Source of the DNA: Streptomyces noursei
GTDB lineage: Bacteria; Actinomycetota; Actinomycetes; Streptomycetales; Streptomycetaceae
DNA: 64,000 nucleotides
Direction: 5' to 3'
NCBI RefSeq assembly: GCF_016917755.1
Contig: NZ_CP070326.1
Span: 4,960,001 to 5,024,000 of the forward strand
Below the pieces are notes generated by a model that had not been told where the DNA came from, made no database searches, and saw nothing but the letters and a program-made list of their open reading frames with translations. The position numbers and the translations under genes were made by a program. Positions 49,433 through 58,255 of this stretch are shown here, one piece after another. Positions within the stretch are counted from its first letter, which is position 1, and each line of letters begins with the position of its first letter.

Positions 49433-49800
49433 CGACACCACGCCCCACGCACGCCCCGGCCGCACCCGCCGAACCCACCCGGCCGCACACCACCACCGAA
49501 CCCACGGCCACCACCGGCCCCACCGACTGGCCCCTGTGGGAAGTCTTCGTCCGCAGCCGCCGCGGCCTGTCCCACACCCACGCCGGCAGCCTCCACGCCC
49601 CCGACGCCCAGATGGCCCTGCGCAACGCCCGCGACCTCTACACCCGGCGCTCCGAAGGCGTCTCCCTATGGGTCGTCCCCTCCACCCAGATCACCGCCTC
49701 CTCCCCGGACGAGAAGGACACCTTCTTCGAACCGGCCGGCGACAAGCCCTACCGCCACCCGACCTTCTACGAAATCCCCGAGGGGGTGCACCACCTATGA
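49429..49800 (+). CDS. paaB: Phenylacetyl-CoA epoxidase subunit PaaB
   Basis: 123 residues. A ~33-residue Thr/Pro-rich tail precedes the conserved PaaB core (WPLWEVFVRSRRGLSHTHAG, AQMALRNARDLYTRR), which bridges PaaAC heterodimers. ATG 49429 has GGAGGAGG upstream and overlaps the paaA stop; the gene's end overlaps paaC by 4 nt. Confidence 0.95.
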   Translation: MTTPRPTHAPAAPAEPTRPHTTTEPTATTGPTDWPLWEVFVRSRRGLSHTHAGSLHAPDAQMALRNARDLYTRRSEGVSLWVVPSTQITASSPDEKDTFFEPAGDKPYRHPTFYEIPEGVHHL

Positions 49801-50516
49801 CACCGCACCCCACCACCCCCGCCCTGCCCCTCGGGGACGACGCCCTGATCCTCTCCCACCGCCTCGGCGAATGGGCGGGCAACGCCCCCGTCCTCGAAGA
49901 GGAAGTCGCCCTCGCCAACATCGCCCTGGACCTCCTCGGCCAGGCCCGGATCCTGCTCTCCCTCGCCGGCGACGAGGACGAACTCGCCTACCTCCGCGAG
50001 GAACGCCACTTCCGCAACGTCCAACTCGTCGAACAGCCCAACGGCGACTTCGCCCACACCATCGCCCGCCAGCTGTACTTCTCCACCTACCAAGAGCTGC
50101 TCTACGACCACCTCGCCACCACCGACACCCCGTTGACGCCCCTCGCCGGAAAAGCCGTCAAGGAGACCGCCTACCACCGCGACCACGCCACACAGTGGAC
50201 CCTGCGCCTCGGCGACGGCACCGACGAGAGCCACACCCGCATGCAGCGCGCCCTGGACGCCCTCTGGCGGTTCACCGGCGAACTCTTCGACCCCGTCGAC
50301 GGACTGGACGACGTCCCCTGGCAGACCCTCCGCGACGAGTGGACCACCCGCATCACCAGCGCCCTGGAGCGCGCCACCCTCACCGTCCCCGCAGGCCCCC
50401 GCCACGGCGCCTGGACCGCCGGCGGCGGACGCCAAGGACTCCACACCGAACCCTTCGGCCGACTGCTCGCCGAAATGCAACACCTCCACCGCAGCCACCC
50501 GGGGGCGACATGGTGA
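49797..50516 (+). CDS. paaC: Phenylacetyl-CoA epoxidase subunit PaaC (structural)
   Basis: 239 residues, ferritin-like fold related to PaaA (LILSHRLGEWAGNAPVLEEE, ALANIALDLLGQARILL, KAVKETAYHRDHATQWTLRL) but non-catalytic; stabilises PaaA. Start overlaps paaB (ATGA), end overlaps paaD. Confidence 0.95.
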   Translation: MTPHPTTPALPLGDDALILSHRLGEWAGNAPVLEEEVALANIALDLLGQARILLSLAGDEDELAYLREERHFRNVQLVEQPNGDFAHTIARQLYFSTYQELLYDHLATTDTPLTPLAGKAVKETAYHRDHATQWTLRLGDGTDESHTRMQRALDALWRFTGELFDPVDGLDDVPWQTLRDEWTTRITSALERATLTVPAGPRHGAWTAGGGRQGLHTEPFGRLLAEMQHLHRSHPGATW

Positions 50517-51010
50517 CCACCCCCACCACCCTGGAAACGGAACTCCTGGCACTCGCCGGCTCCGTCCCCGACCCCGAGCTGCCCGTCCTCACCCTCGCCG
50601 AACTCGGCGTCCTGCGCGACGTACGGCTCACCGCCCCCGACCGCGTCGAGGTCACCCTCACCCCCACCTACACCGGCTGCCCCGCCATCGAAACGATGTC
50701 CGCCGACGTCCAACGCGTCCTCCACGACCACGGCATACCCCACGTCGAGGTCCACACCGTCCTCAGCCCGCCCTGGACAACCGACGCGATCACCGACGAA
50801 GGCCGCCGCAAACTCGAAGCGTTCGGCATCGCCCCACCCCGCCCCACCGGCCCCGCCCGCAGACCGATACCCCTCGACCTCACCCTCCGCTGCCCACACT
50901 GCGGATCGACCGACACCACCCTGCTCAGCCGGTTCTCCTCCACGGCCTGCAAGGCGCTGCGCCGCTGCGAGTCCTGCCGCGAACCCTTCGACCACTTCAA
51001 GGAGTTGTGA
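50510..51010 (+). CDS. paaD: Phenylacetate degradation protein PaaD (Fe-S assembly/MIP18 type)
   Basis: 166 residues. DUF59/MIP18-like domain (GSVPDPELPVLTLAELGVLRD, TPTYTGCPAIETMS) plus a C-terminal zinc ribbon (LRCPHCGSTDT...CKALRRCESC). Thought to mature the iron or Fe-S centres of the epoxidase complex. ATG 50510 overlaps the paaC stop; GTG 50513 is the alternative. Stop TGA shares a base with the paaE start. Confidence 0.93.
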   Translation: MVTTPTTLETELLALAGSVPDPELPVLTLAELGVLRDVRLTAPDRVEVTLTPTYTGCPAIETMSADVQRVLHDHGIPHVEVHTVLSPPWTTDAITDEGRRKLEAFGIAPPRPTGPARRPIPLDLTLRCPHCGSTDTTLLSRFSSTACKALRRCESCREPFDHFKEL

Positions 51011-52056
51011 TGTTCCACCCGCTCCGAGTGCGGGAGATCGAGCGACTCACGGACGACGCGGTGGCCGTCACCTTCACCGTCCCGCCCGCACTCCGCACGA
51101 CCTTCCGACACACCCCCGGGCAGCACATCGCACTGCGCAGAACGATCGACGGCCAGGAAATCCGCCGCACCTACTCCATCTGCACCCCCGCCACCGACGA
51201 CCCCGTCCTGCGGGTGGGCATCCGCCTGGTCGAGGACGGCGCCTTCTCCACCTACGCCCTCAAGGAACTCACCGTCGGCGACACCGTCGACGTCATGGCC
51301 CCGGCCGGCCGCTTCACCCTCGCCCCCCGCCCCGGCCAGTTCGTGGGCATCGTCGGCGGCAGCGGCATCACCCCGGTACTCTCCATCGCCACCACCCTGC
51401 TCGCCCGCGAACCACACGCCCGCTTCTGCCTGATCCGCAGCGACCGCACCACGGCCTCCACGATGTTCCTGGAGGAGGTGGCCGACCTCAAGGACCGCTA
51501 CCCCGAACGGTTCCAGCTGGTGCACGTACTCTCCCGCGAGGAACGCCAGACCGGCCTCCCCTCCGGCCGCCTCGACCAGGAACGCCTACACACCCTGCTG
51601 CCCGCACTACTGCAGACCGACGCCGTCGACGGCTGGTACCTCTGCGGCCCCTTCGGCCTCGTCCAGGGCGCCGAACGAGCCCTGCGCGCCCTCGGCGTAC
51701 CGCGCACCCACATCCACGAAGAGATCTTCCACATAGACAACGGCGCCGCGGCCCCCGTCCCCGCCGCCACCGCGCCCGCACACAGCACGGTGACCGCCAC
51801 CCTCGACAGCCGCTCCGGCACCTGGCCCGTCCACGACGGCGAATCGCTCCTGGAAGCCGTACTCCGCAACCGTCCCGACGCCCCCTACGCCTGCAAGGGC
51901 GGCGTCTGCGGCACCTGCCGCGCCTTCCTCGTCTCCGGCGAGATCCGGATGGACCGCAACTTCGCCCTGGAATCCGACGAGGTCGACGCCGGATACGTAC
52001 TGGCCTGCCAGTCCCACCCCGCCACCGAACAGGTTGAGCTGGACTTCGACCGCTGA
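51010..52056 (+). CDS. paaE: Phenylacetyl-CoA epoxidase reductase PaaE
   Basis: 348 residues. FAD-binding ferredoxin-reductase domain (RRTYSICTP, GGSGITPVLSIATTLL) and C-terminal plant-type 2Fe-2S domain with CKGGVCGTC and a distant fourth Cys (LACQS). Delivers electrons from NADPH to PaaA. ATG 51010 follows GGAG with 5-nt spacing, overlapping paaD by one base (TGATG). Last clear gene of the operon. Confidence 0.95.
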   Translation: MFHPLRVREIERLTDDAVAVTFTVPPALRTTFRHTPGQHIALRRTIDGQEIRRTYSICTPATDDPVLRVGIRLVEDGAFSTYALKELTVGDTVDVMAPAGRFTLAPRPGQFVGIVGGSGITPVLSIATTLLAREPHARFCLIRSDRTTASTMFLEEVADLKDRYPERFQLVHVLSREERQTGLPSGRLDQERLHTLLPALLQTDAVDGWYLCGPFGLVQGAERALRALGVPRTHIHEEIFHIDNGAAAPVPAATAPAHSTVTATLDSRSGTWPVHDGESLLEAVLRNRPDAPYACKGGVCGTCRAFLVSGEIRMDRNFALESDEVDAGYVLACQSHPATEQVELDFDR

Positions 52057-52109
52057 GAACCACCCACCGCCGTCCGCGCCATTCCCAATTCCTGCAACAT
52101 GTTCTACCT

Positions 52110-52122
52110 TGACGCCTCGTCA
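52110..52122. promoter_or_regulatory. Putative operator upstream of acyl-CoA dehydrogenase gene
   Basis: TGACG-CCT-CGTCA perfect inverted repeat 43-55 bp before the start, of a type seen in front of Streptomyces acyl-CoA metabolism genes. Confidence 0.45.
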
Positions 52123-52164
52123 GATATCACTGTCGGAATCCGACGGCGCGCGGGAGGACGGACC

Positions 52165-53298
52165 GTGGACTTCACCTTCACCGAAGAACAACAGGCAGCC
52201 GTCGAAGCGGCACAAGCCGTCTTCTCAGCAGTCACCCCGGACAGCACACCCAGCCCGGCACTCACCCACGGCCCCGTGGCCGACGACTTCGACCGCCCCC
52301 TCTGGCACACACTCGCCAACGCCGACCTGCTCGGCCTCCCCATCGCCCCCGAACACAACGGCGCGGGCCTCGACCCCCTCGCCCTCTGCCTCGTCCTCCG
52401 CGAATCCGCCAAGGTCCTCGCCCGCGTCCCGCTCCTGGAGTCCTACGCCGCCGCGCACACCCTCCAGCGCCACGCCACCGACGACCTCCGCGCCGAGATC
52501 CTCCCCCACATCACCACCGGCGACCTCGTCGTCACCACCGCCTCCCACGGACGCACCGGCCACGACCCGGCCGAACTCGCCGTCACCGCCCGCCAGGACG
52601 GCACCACCTGGACCCTCGACGGCACCCACACCGCCGTCCCCTGGGCCCCCACCGCCGACCGGATCCTGCTCCCCGCCCACACCCCCGACGGCCACACCCT
52701 CCTCGCACTCGTCCCCCGAGACCGCACCGGCCTCACCCTGCACGACCAGACATCCACCAACGGCGAGCGCCACGCCGAGGTCCACCTCGACTCCGTACGC
52801 ACCGACGCCCGGGAAACACTCACCGACCCCGCCGCCTGGAACACCCTGCGCGACCTGCTCACCACCGGCACCTGCGCACTGGCCCTGGGCCTCGGCGAAC
52901 GCGTCCTGACCATGACCAGCGACTACACCGGGAAACGCGAACAGTTCGGCTTCCCCCTGGCCACCTTCCAGGCCGTCGCCGTCCAGACCGCCGACCGCTT
53001 CATCGACCTGCGCGCCATGGAAGCCACCCTCTGGCAGGCCGCCTGGCGCCTCACCACCGGAGCGAGCGGCCCCCTACCGCCCACCGGGGACATCGCGGTC
53101 GCCAAGATCTGGGCCTCCGAAGGCGTCCGCCGCGTCGTCCAGACCGCCCAGCACCTGCACGGCGGCTTCGGCGCCGACACCGACTACCCACTGCACCGCT
53201 ACCACGCCTGGGCCAAACAACTCGAACTCGCCCTGGGCCCCGCCGCCGCCCACGAGGAAGCACTCGGCGAACTCCTCGCCGCACACCCGCTCAGCTGA
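52165..53298 (+). CDS. Acyl-CoA dehydrogenase family protein
   Basis: 377 residues with FTFTEEQQAAVEAAQAVF at the N-terminus, YTGKREQFGFPLATFQAVA (FAD/subunit contact Arg) and TAQHLHGGFGADTDYPLHRY near the C-terminus. No Glu at the canonical catalytic position is obvious, as in alpha subunits of heteromeric FadE pairs; a partner may exist elsewhere. GTG 52165 has GGAGG 7 nt upstream. It follows paaE by 108 nt and shares its C-rich codon style, so it may have travelled with the paa operon, but it has its own operator. Confidence 0.85.
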   Translation: MDFTFTEEQQAAVEAAQAVFSAVTPDSTPSPALTHGPVADDFDRPLWHTLANADLLGLPIAPEHNGAGLDPLALCLVLRESAKVLARVPLLESYAAAHTLQRHATDDLRAEILPHITTGDLVVTTASHGRTGHDPAELAVTARQDGTTWTLDGTHTAVPWAPTADRILLPAHTPDGHTLLALVPRDRTGLTLHDQTSTNGERHAEVHLDSVRTDARETLTDPAAWNTLRDLLTTGTCALALGLGERVLTMTSDYTGKREQFGFPLATFQAVAVQTADRFIDLRAMEATLWQAAWRLTTGASGPLPPTGDIAVAKIWASEGVRRVVQTAQHLHGGFGADTDYPLHRYHAWAKQLELALGPAAAHEEALGELLAAHPLS

Positions 53299-53378
53299 AA
53301 CCCACACGACACGGGCCGCCACAGCAGACCAGGCCCTACGGGGAGATCCCCGAGGGCCTGAAGGAGAGCCCCGAGGAC

Positions 53379-53723
53379 CTAGATGACGGTCCCCACGCCG
53401 CCCTTGCCGTCCGACACCGGACGCCCGGCCGCCTCCCACGCCTGCATACCGCCCGCGACATTCACCGCGTCGATGCCCTGCTGGATCAAATACTGCGCGA
53501 CCTGAGCCGACCGCCCACCGACCCGGCACATCACATAGACCTTGCCGCTGTCCGGCGCCGCCTCCGTCAACTCCCCGTAACGGGCGACGAATTCGCTCAT
53601 CGGAATGTGCAGCGCGCCCTCGGCGTGCCCGGCCGCCCACTCGTCGTCCTCACGGACGTCCAGGAGGAAGTCCTCGGGCGTGAGGACATCGACACCGACC
53701 GTGGGCACAGAACCAAAATGCAT
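53379..53723 (-). CDS. Rhodanese-like domain protein
   Basis: 114 residues, single rhodanese domain with active-site loop CRVGGRSAQ, LDVREDDEWAAGHAEGALHI and GGMQAWEAAGRPV. Transfers or binds sulfane sulfur; substrate unknown. ATG 53723 has GGGAG one base upstream, so the true start may be earlier. Convergent with the acyl-CoA dehydrogenase gene. Confidence 0.88.
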   Translation of the reverse strand: MHFGSVPTVGVDVLTPEDFLLDVREDDEWAAGHAEGALHIPMSEFVARYGELTEAAPDSGKVYVMCRVGGRSAQVAQYLIQQGIDAVNVAGGMQAWEAAGRPVSDGKGGVGTVI

Positions 53724-53733
53724 ACTCCCGACG

Positions 53734-54699
53734 CTACCCGACCAGCTGGGCGAGATACGCCTCGCGTTCCCGGACATCGGCCATCAGCTTCTCGGCGATC
53801 TCGTCCAGCAGAGCATCCGGATCGTCCGGCGCCATCCGGATCATCGAGCCGATCGCGCTGGCCTCCAGCTCCACGACGACCGAAGCCAGCAGCTCCTTGC
53901 GCTCGGCCAGCCACTCCAGCCGGGCATAGAGCTCCTCGCTCTCGCTCGGCCGACGCTCGGCGGGCGCCGGACCGGCCTCCCACTCCCGCACCAGCTCCCG
54001 CAGCAACGCCTCGTCGCCCCGCCCGTACGCAGCGTTGACCCGCGCGATGAACCCGTCCCGACGGGCCCGCTCCGCGTCGTCCCGCGCCAGGTCCGGATGC
54101 GCCCGGCGCACCAGGTCGCGGTAGAGCTTGCGGGCCTCCTCGCCGGGCCGCACCTTCGGCGGCGGCTGAACCGGCTGATCGGTGAGCATCGCCTGCGCCT
54201 CGGGGAACAGCCCCTCCGACCCCAGCCAGCCGTGGAACAGCTCCTCCACCTGCGGCATCGGCAGCACCGACGCACGTGCCTCGCGGGCCTTACGGATGTC
54301 CTCGGGGTCGCCGGAGCGCGCCGCCACGGCCTCCGCGATCTGCGCGTCCAGCTCGTCCAGCCACGCGTACATGGGGCCGAGCCGCTGGTGGTGCAGCCGG
54401 GAGAAGTTCTCCACCTCCACCCGGAAGGTCTCCACCGCGATCTCGAACTCGATCAGGGCCTGCTCGGCCGCCAGCACCGCCTTCGCCAGCCGCCGAGTCG
54501 CCTCGTCCCGACCATCCGCGCCCTCACCCGCGCCCTGCGGGCCCCCGCCGGGAGCGGGGGCGTCCCCGTCGCCCCGCTCGGCGCCCGGCACCGCCCCGCG
54601 GGCATCCGCCGCCCGCGGTTCGGCCGGGGCGCCGGGTGTCCCCGGTACGTCCGGTCGGTCCTGGCCGTCCTGCGCGTTCTCCGCGTGCGAGTTCGTCAC
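53734..54699 (-). CDS. J-domain-like protein
   Basis: 321 residues. Variable acidic/Pro-rich N-terminus (~70), coiled-coil region (~75-170, LAAEQALIEFEIAVETFRVE), and a J-domain-like segment (ARKLYRDLVRRAHPDLARDD, with HPD tripeptide) near 200-250, then helical C-terminus. Could recruit DnaK to specific substrates. Start GTG 54699 is tentative. It precedes the rhodanese gene by 10 nt on the same strand, so the two are probably co-transcribed. Confidence 0.75.
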   Translation of the reverse strand: MTNSHAENAQDGQDRPDVPGTPGAPAEPRAADARGAVPGAERGDGDAPAPGGGPQGAGEGADGRDEATRRLAKAVLAAEQALIEFEIAVETFRVEVENFSRLHHQRLGPMYAWLDELDAQIAEAVAARSGDPEDIRKAREARASVLPMPQVEELFHGWLGSEGLFPEAQAMLTDQPVQPPPKVRPGEEARKLYRDLVRRAHPDLARDDAERARRDGFIARVNAAYGRGDEALLRELVREWEAGPAPAERRPSESEELYARLEWLAERKELLASVVVELEASAIGSMIRMAPDDPDALLDEIAEKLMADVREREAYLAQLVG

Positions 54700-54863
54700 C
54701 TGGTCAGCGTACGGCCCGGGGGGTGCGGCCACCTGACCGCACCGGGGGCCTCGGGGCCCTCCCCCCCCGGCCCCCTCCCCACCCGCCCCCACACCTCACC
54801 CCAACCACCGCCCCACCCGACCCCGCCCGCAAAGCCCCCGGAAGGAGCCGGGGCCCCTCGCCG

Positions 54864-56378
54864 TTACACCCCGCTCTCCGCCGCGATGCGACCGCTGCGT
54901 ATCGCCGCGACCAGGTCCGCGTGATCCGCTTCCGTGCGCTCCGCGTAGGCCACCGCGAACGCCGCTATCGCCTCGTCGAGTGCCTCGCCCTTGCCGCAGT
55001 AGCCGGCCACTACGCGCGGGTCGGCGCTGTGGGCGTGTGCGCGGGCCAGGAGTGCACCGGTCATCCGGGCGTAGTCGTCGAGCTGCCCGTCCGACAGCTG
55101 GGCCGGATCCACGCTGCCCTTGCGGTTCCGGAACTGCCGTACCTGGAAAGGCAGTCCGGTGCCCAGACCGTCCGGCGCCCCCGCGCCACTCGACCGCTCC
55201 TCCCCGGCGACGCCATGGACGCCGGATACACCGCGTATGCCGTGTACGCCATGTATGCCATGTATGCCGTCCGTCGTGCCCTCCCGTACCGTCGTCCATC
55301 CCAGCAGCAGGTCGCTGACCACCTGCATCCGTCGCTGTCCGAGCACCACGCGCCGGCCCTCGTGTTCCGCCGGGGGCGCGGGGAAGCCGACCTTCGCCAC
55401 GTAGGGCGCCAGTATCGAGCGGCGGGCCTCCTTCACCTGGAGGACCAGGGGCTCGCCACGGTGGTCCAGCAGCAGCACCACGTATGACCGCAGCCCGACG
55501 CTGCCGGTGCCGACTATCCGGAAGGCGACGTCGTGCACCGCGTACCGTGCCAGCAGCGGCAGTCGGTCCTCGGGAAGCGTCTCCAGATAGCCGGCGAGCG
55601 ACGAGGCGACCGCTGCCGCCTCCGCGTCCGGTACCCGGCGCAGCACCGGCGGCGCGTCGACGAACCGTATGCCGCCGTCCGGTCCCCGCTCGGTGGATTT
55701 CGCCGCGAACCGTGCGCTGGTGTTCTTGCGTGCCTTGGCCTCGACCCGTTCGAGGGTGCCCAGCAGGTCTCGGGCGTCGGTGTGCGAGACCAGTTCCTCG
55801 TCGGCGATGGCGTTCCACGCCTCGGTCACCGGGAGCTTTGCCAGCAGCCGCATGGTGCGCCGGTAGGCGCCGGCGGCGTCCTGCGCCGCGGCCTTGCAGT
55901 CGTCCTCGCTCGCGCCCGCCTCCCGGCCGGCGAGAACTATCGACGTCGCGAGCCGTTTGACGTCCCATTCCCAGGGGCCGTGGACGGTTTCGTCGAAGTC
56001 GTTGAGGTCGATGACCAGGCCGCCGCGGGCGTCCGCGTAGAGGCCGAAGTTCGCGGCGTGCGCGTCTCCGCAGATCTGGGCCCCGATGCCGGTGACGGGG
56101 CTTTCCGCCAGGTCGTGGGCCATGAGTCCGGCCGAGCCGCGGAGGAAGGCGAAGGGGCTGGCGGCCATCCGTCCGACCCTGATGGGCGTCAGTTCGGGCA
56201 GCCGCCCGGCGTTGGATTCCTCGACCGACGCCACCGCGTCGGGGCGCCCGGCCGTGATCCGCAGAACGGCCTGTTCGTCGCGGGGCAGTTGATCCCGCAG
56301 TGCCCGGCCCACGGCCTTGGCCGACGGCCCTTCCGCGTCCGCCTTTGCGAACCCCGGTACGTATGGCACGCGTGTCAC
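54864..56378 (-). CDS. DUF2252 family protein with Gly-X-Y repeat insertion
   Basis: 504 residues. DUF2252 motifs ICGDAHAANFGLYADARGG and IDLNDFDETVHGPWEWDVKR resemble the catalytic and metal loops of the protein-kinase/APH fold, but no substrate is known. Around residue ~370-392 lies an insertion of seven three-residue repeats (GIH, GIH, GVH, GIR, GVS, GVH, GVA). GTG 56378 is chosen because GGGGGAGG precedes it by 8 nt; longer frames lack a site. Confidence 0.85.
   Translation of the reverse strand: MTRVPYVPGFAKADAEGPSAKAVGRALRDQLPRDEQAVLRITAGRPDAVASVEESNAGRLPELTPIRVGRMAASPFAFLRGSAGLMAHDLAESPVTGIGAQICGDAHAANFGLYADARGGLVIDLNDFDETVHGPWEWDVKRLATSIVLAGREAGASEDDCKAAAQDAAGAYRRTMRLLAKLPVTEAWNAIADEELVSHTDARDLLGTLERVEAKARKNTSARFAAKSTERGPDGGIRFVDAPPVLRRVPDAEAAAVASSLAGYLETLPEDRLPLLARYAVHDVAFRIVGTGSVGLRSYVVLLLDHRGEPLVLQVKEARRSILAPYVAKVGFPAPPAEHEGRRVVLGQRRMQVVSDLLLGWTTVREGTTDGIHGIHGVHGIRGVSGVHGVAGEERSSGAGAPDGLGTGLPFQVRQFRNRKGSVDPAQLSDGQLDDYARMTGALLARAHAHSADPRVVAGYCGKGEALDEAIAAFAVAYAERTEADHADLVAAIRSGRIAAESGV
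55206..55268. repeat. 9-bp tandem repeat inside the DUF2252 gene
   Basis: Seven direct copies of a 9-bp unit related to ATGTATGCC, coding for Gly-X-Y triplets; the two copies at 55251-55268 are identical. Confidence 0.85.
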
Positions 56379-56775
56379 GGCGGCCACCTCCCCCTTCGTG
56401 CCCTTGGTTTCGCGCGGCATTCCTGGTGTGCCCCGGCACACCGGCATCCCCCGCGTCCGTCCGACTCGGCGGCCTGTGCGGCTCGCCGGGCACTGACGTT
56501 ACCGACAACGGCCCGGCGTCCGTCGTGCCTGTGGATAACTCTCGGAGGCGGACAGGGAGGGGGCCGGAGGGAACGGATCGGACCGCCGGGCACACCCCAG
56601 GAAGGACGGGCGGAAGCGAGGGCGGAAGCGAGGGCGGAAGCGAGGAGGGGGGGCGACGAAGGGAGCGAGGAAAGGAGGGGAGAAGGCGAGAAACGGGCGA
56701 AGCAAGCGGAGAAGGAGGCAGAGGAGGAAGCGGCCGGGCGAAACCGCTCGGCCGCTGCGGCATTGGCGGCGTCGG
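56379..56775. other. 397-bp stretch between DUF2252 and DUF3533-like genes
   Basis: Contains a DnaA box (56530-56538), a purine-rich plus strand from ~56600 to 56735 with a 12-bp direct repeat (GAGGGCGGAAGC type, about three copies near 56610-56645), and an 8-bp-stem hairpin around 56729-56756 that may terminate the DUF3533-like gene. No gene supported. Confidence 0.6.
56530..56538 (-). promoter_or_regulatory. DnaA box
   Basis: Exact TTATCCACA on the minus strand, in the DUF2252 upstream region. Confidence 0.5.
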
Positions 56776-58068
56776 CTAGACGCCCACGGCCTCTTCCATC
56801 TCCTCTTCCATCTCCTCTTCCGTTTCGCTGTCGCGCTGCGCGGTGGGCCGCGCGGAGGCCCGTTCCGGGGTACGTCCCTGGGCTCGTTCCGGGGTGCGTT
56901 CGGGCATCGTGGCGGCTACCGCGGCGGCGGCTACCGCGCCGGCGTTGGCCACCGCTTCGGCTTCGGCCGTGCGCCGCCGCTGCTCGGTGAGAGCCGCCGC
57001 GGCGACCATCAGCAGGCCGACGAGCAGCCATCCCGCGAGCGTCCAGACGTGTCCGGCGAGGCCGTGGCCGTCGAAGTAGACGTGACTGCGGGTGCCTTCC
57101 ACGAAGCCGGCGCCGTTCCAGAAGGAGTGCAGGGCGGCGAAGAAGCCGTTCTGCATCTCGGGGCGGAAGATGCCGCCGGAGGACGTGAAGTTGAGCATCA
57201 CGAAGAGCACCATCACGCCGAGCGTGGTCCAGCGCTTGAGGAAGGTGTGCAGGCCGGTGCCGATGAGCAGGATGCCGGCGGAGTACAGCCAGGCCATGCC
57301 CCACAGTGCCCACAGGCCGTGGTCGACCAGGTGGAAGACCGGTCCGGCGAAGAGGGTCCCGATGGCGGCGACCACGAAGGAGGTGCCGGTCGCCAGGGCG
57401 GCGCGGATCCGCATCGGGAGGACGGCGCCGGCGCCGCCGATGACCGCGACGGAGGCGTAGGAGCCGATGCTGAGGGCGACGAGCAGGAAGAAGATGCCCT
57501 GTCCGGTGGGGTCGTGCGCGGCGGTCGGTGCGATGTCGGTGACCTTCAGCGGGTCGCCTTGTCGGGCGGCGAGCGGGGTGAAGATCTTCTGGACGACGGT
57601 GGCGCTGGTGTCGGACCCGGCGGTGGCCACCAGGAGTTCAGGGCCGTGTTGTGCGTCGCCGTTCCGGGAGAGGGAGGCCCGGTTGGTGGTACCGGTACCG
57701 GTGCCGGTGCCCGTGCCGTTGGCTTGGTTGCCGCCGGCCAGGTAGGCGCCGAAGATCTCCTGGTTCTTCAACTGGCCGACGGCGGTGGCCCGGTCGGGGA
57801 CGGTGCGTGCTTCGAGTTCGCCGTGTTCCTTGTCGTTGATGGTCTGCGCGAGTACTTGGGCGTGCGTGCCGGTTCCGACGATGGCGACGGGCAGGTGGTG
57901 CGGTGAGGGGTTGGCGAAGGCGCCGAGGTAGGCGAGTCCCATTCCGACGCACATCAGGAGCGGAGTGATCAGGTGTGTCACCACGTGGCGCAGGTCGCCT
58001 GGCCGGACCTGGTGCCGGTCGCTGCGGTGGTCGCTTCGGTGGTCGGGACGTCGTCGGTCCGCGGTCAT
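56776..58068 (-). CDS. DUF3533-like / YhgE-Pip-type membrane protein
   Basis: 430 residues. N-terminal helix (LITPLLMCVGMGLAYLGAF), a ~150-residue extracytoplasmic domain containing a Gly-Thr repeat (NGTGTGTGTGTT), then about five helices (FFLLVALSIGSYASVAVIGG onward) and a charged C-tail with EEEMEEEMEE. The plan matches ABC-2-permease-like proteins of the DUF3533/YhgE group, often involved in secretion or drug export. ATG 58068 has GAGAAGG 7 nt upstream. Divergent from a MarR gene that probably represses it. Confidence 0.78.
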   Translation of the reverse strand: MTADRRRPDHRSDHRSDRHQVRPGDLRHVVTHLITPLLMCVGMGLAYLGAFANPSPHHLPVAIVGTGTHAQVLAQTINDKEHGELEARTVPDRATAVGQLKNQEIFGAYLAGGNQANGTGTGTGTGTTNRASLSRNGDAQHGPELLVATAGSDTSATVVQKIFTPLAARQGDPLKVTDIAPTAAHDPTGQGIFFLLVALSIGSYASVAVIGGAGAVLPMRIRAALATGTSFVVAAIGTLFAGPVFHLVDHGLWALWGMAWLYSAGILLIGTGLHTFLKRWTTLGVMVLFVMLNFTSSGGIFRPEMQNGFFAALHSFWNGAGFVEGTRSHVYFDGHGLAGHVWTLAGWLLVGLLMVAAAALTEQRRRTAEAEAVANAGAVAAAAVAATMPERTPERAQGRTPERASARPTAQRDSETEEEMEEEMEEAVGV

Positions 58069-58185
58069 GGGCAAGCCTTCTCAGTAGTCGTCCGGGCCGG
58101 TTGTGTGGTGGGCCGGTCGTCGTTCAGCTGTGGCCGGTGGGTTGTGGCTCCGGTGCCCGGGCGAGCGGGCGGACGCCCCGCCAGT

Positions 58186-58202
58186 AGTTGGCTATTACAA
58201 CT
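58186..58202. promoter_or_regulatory. Putative MarR-type half-dyad
   Basis: AGTTG-N7-CAACT between the divergent membrane-protein and MarR genes; half-sites match those before the pirin gene (1979-1997). Confidence 0.4.
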
Positions 58203-58212
58203 CTCACGCCAC

Positions 58213-58227
58213 GTTGTACTGTACAAC
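58213..58227. promoter_or_regulatory. MarR operator
   Basis: Perfect 15-bp palindrome GTTGTACTGTACAAC (central T), 29 bp before the MarR start. Confidence 0.65.
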
Positions 58228-58255
58228 TAGTTTCCCGAAAGGCAAAGGCGACCCC

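Noticed and set aside
56600..56740. Gene in the purine-rich stretch (Gly/Glu/Arg frame)
   Set aside because: Simple repeats with no ribosome site; consistent with non-coding low-complexity DNA.
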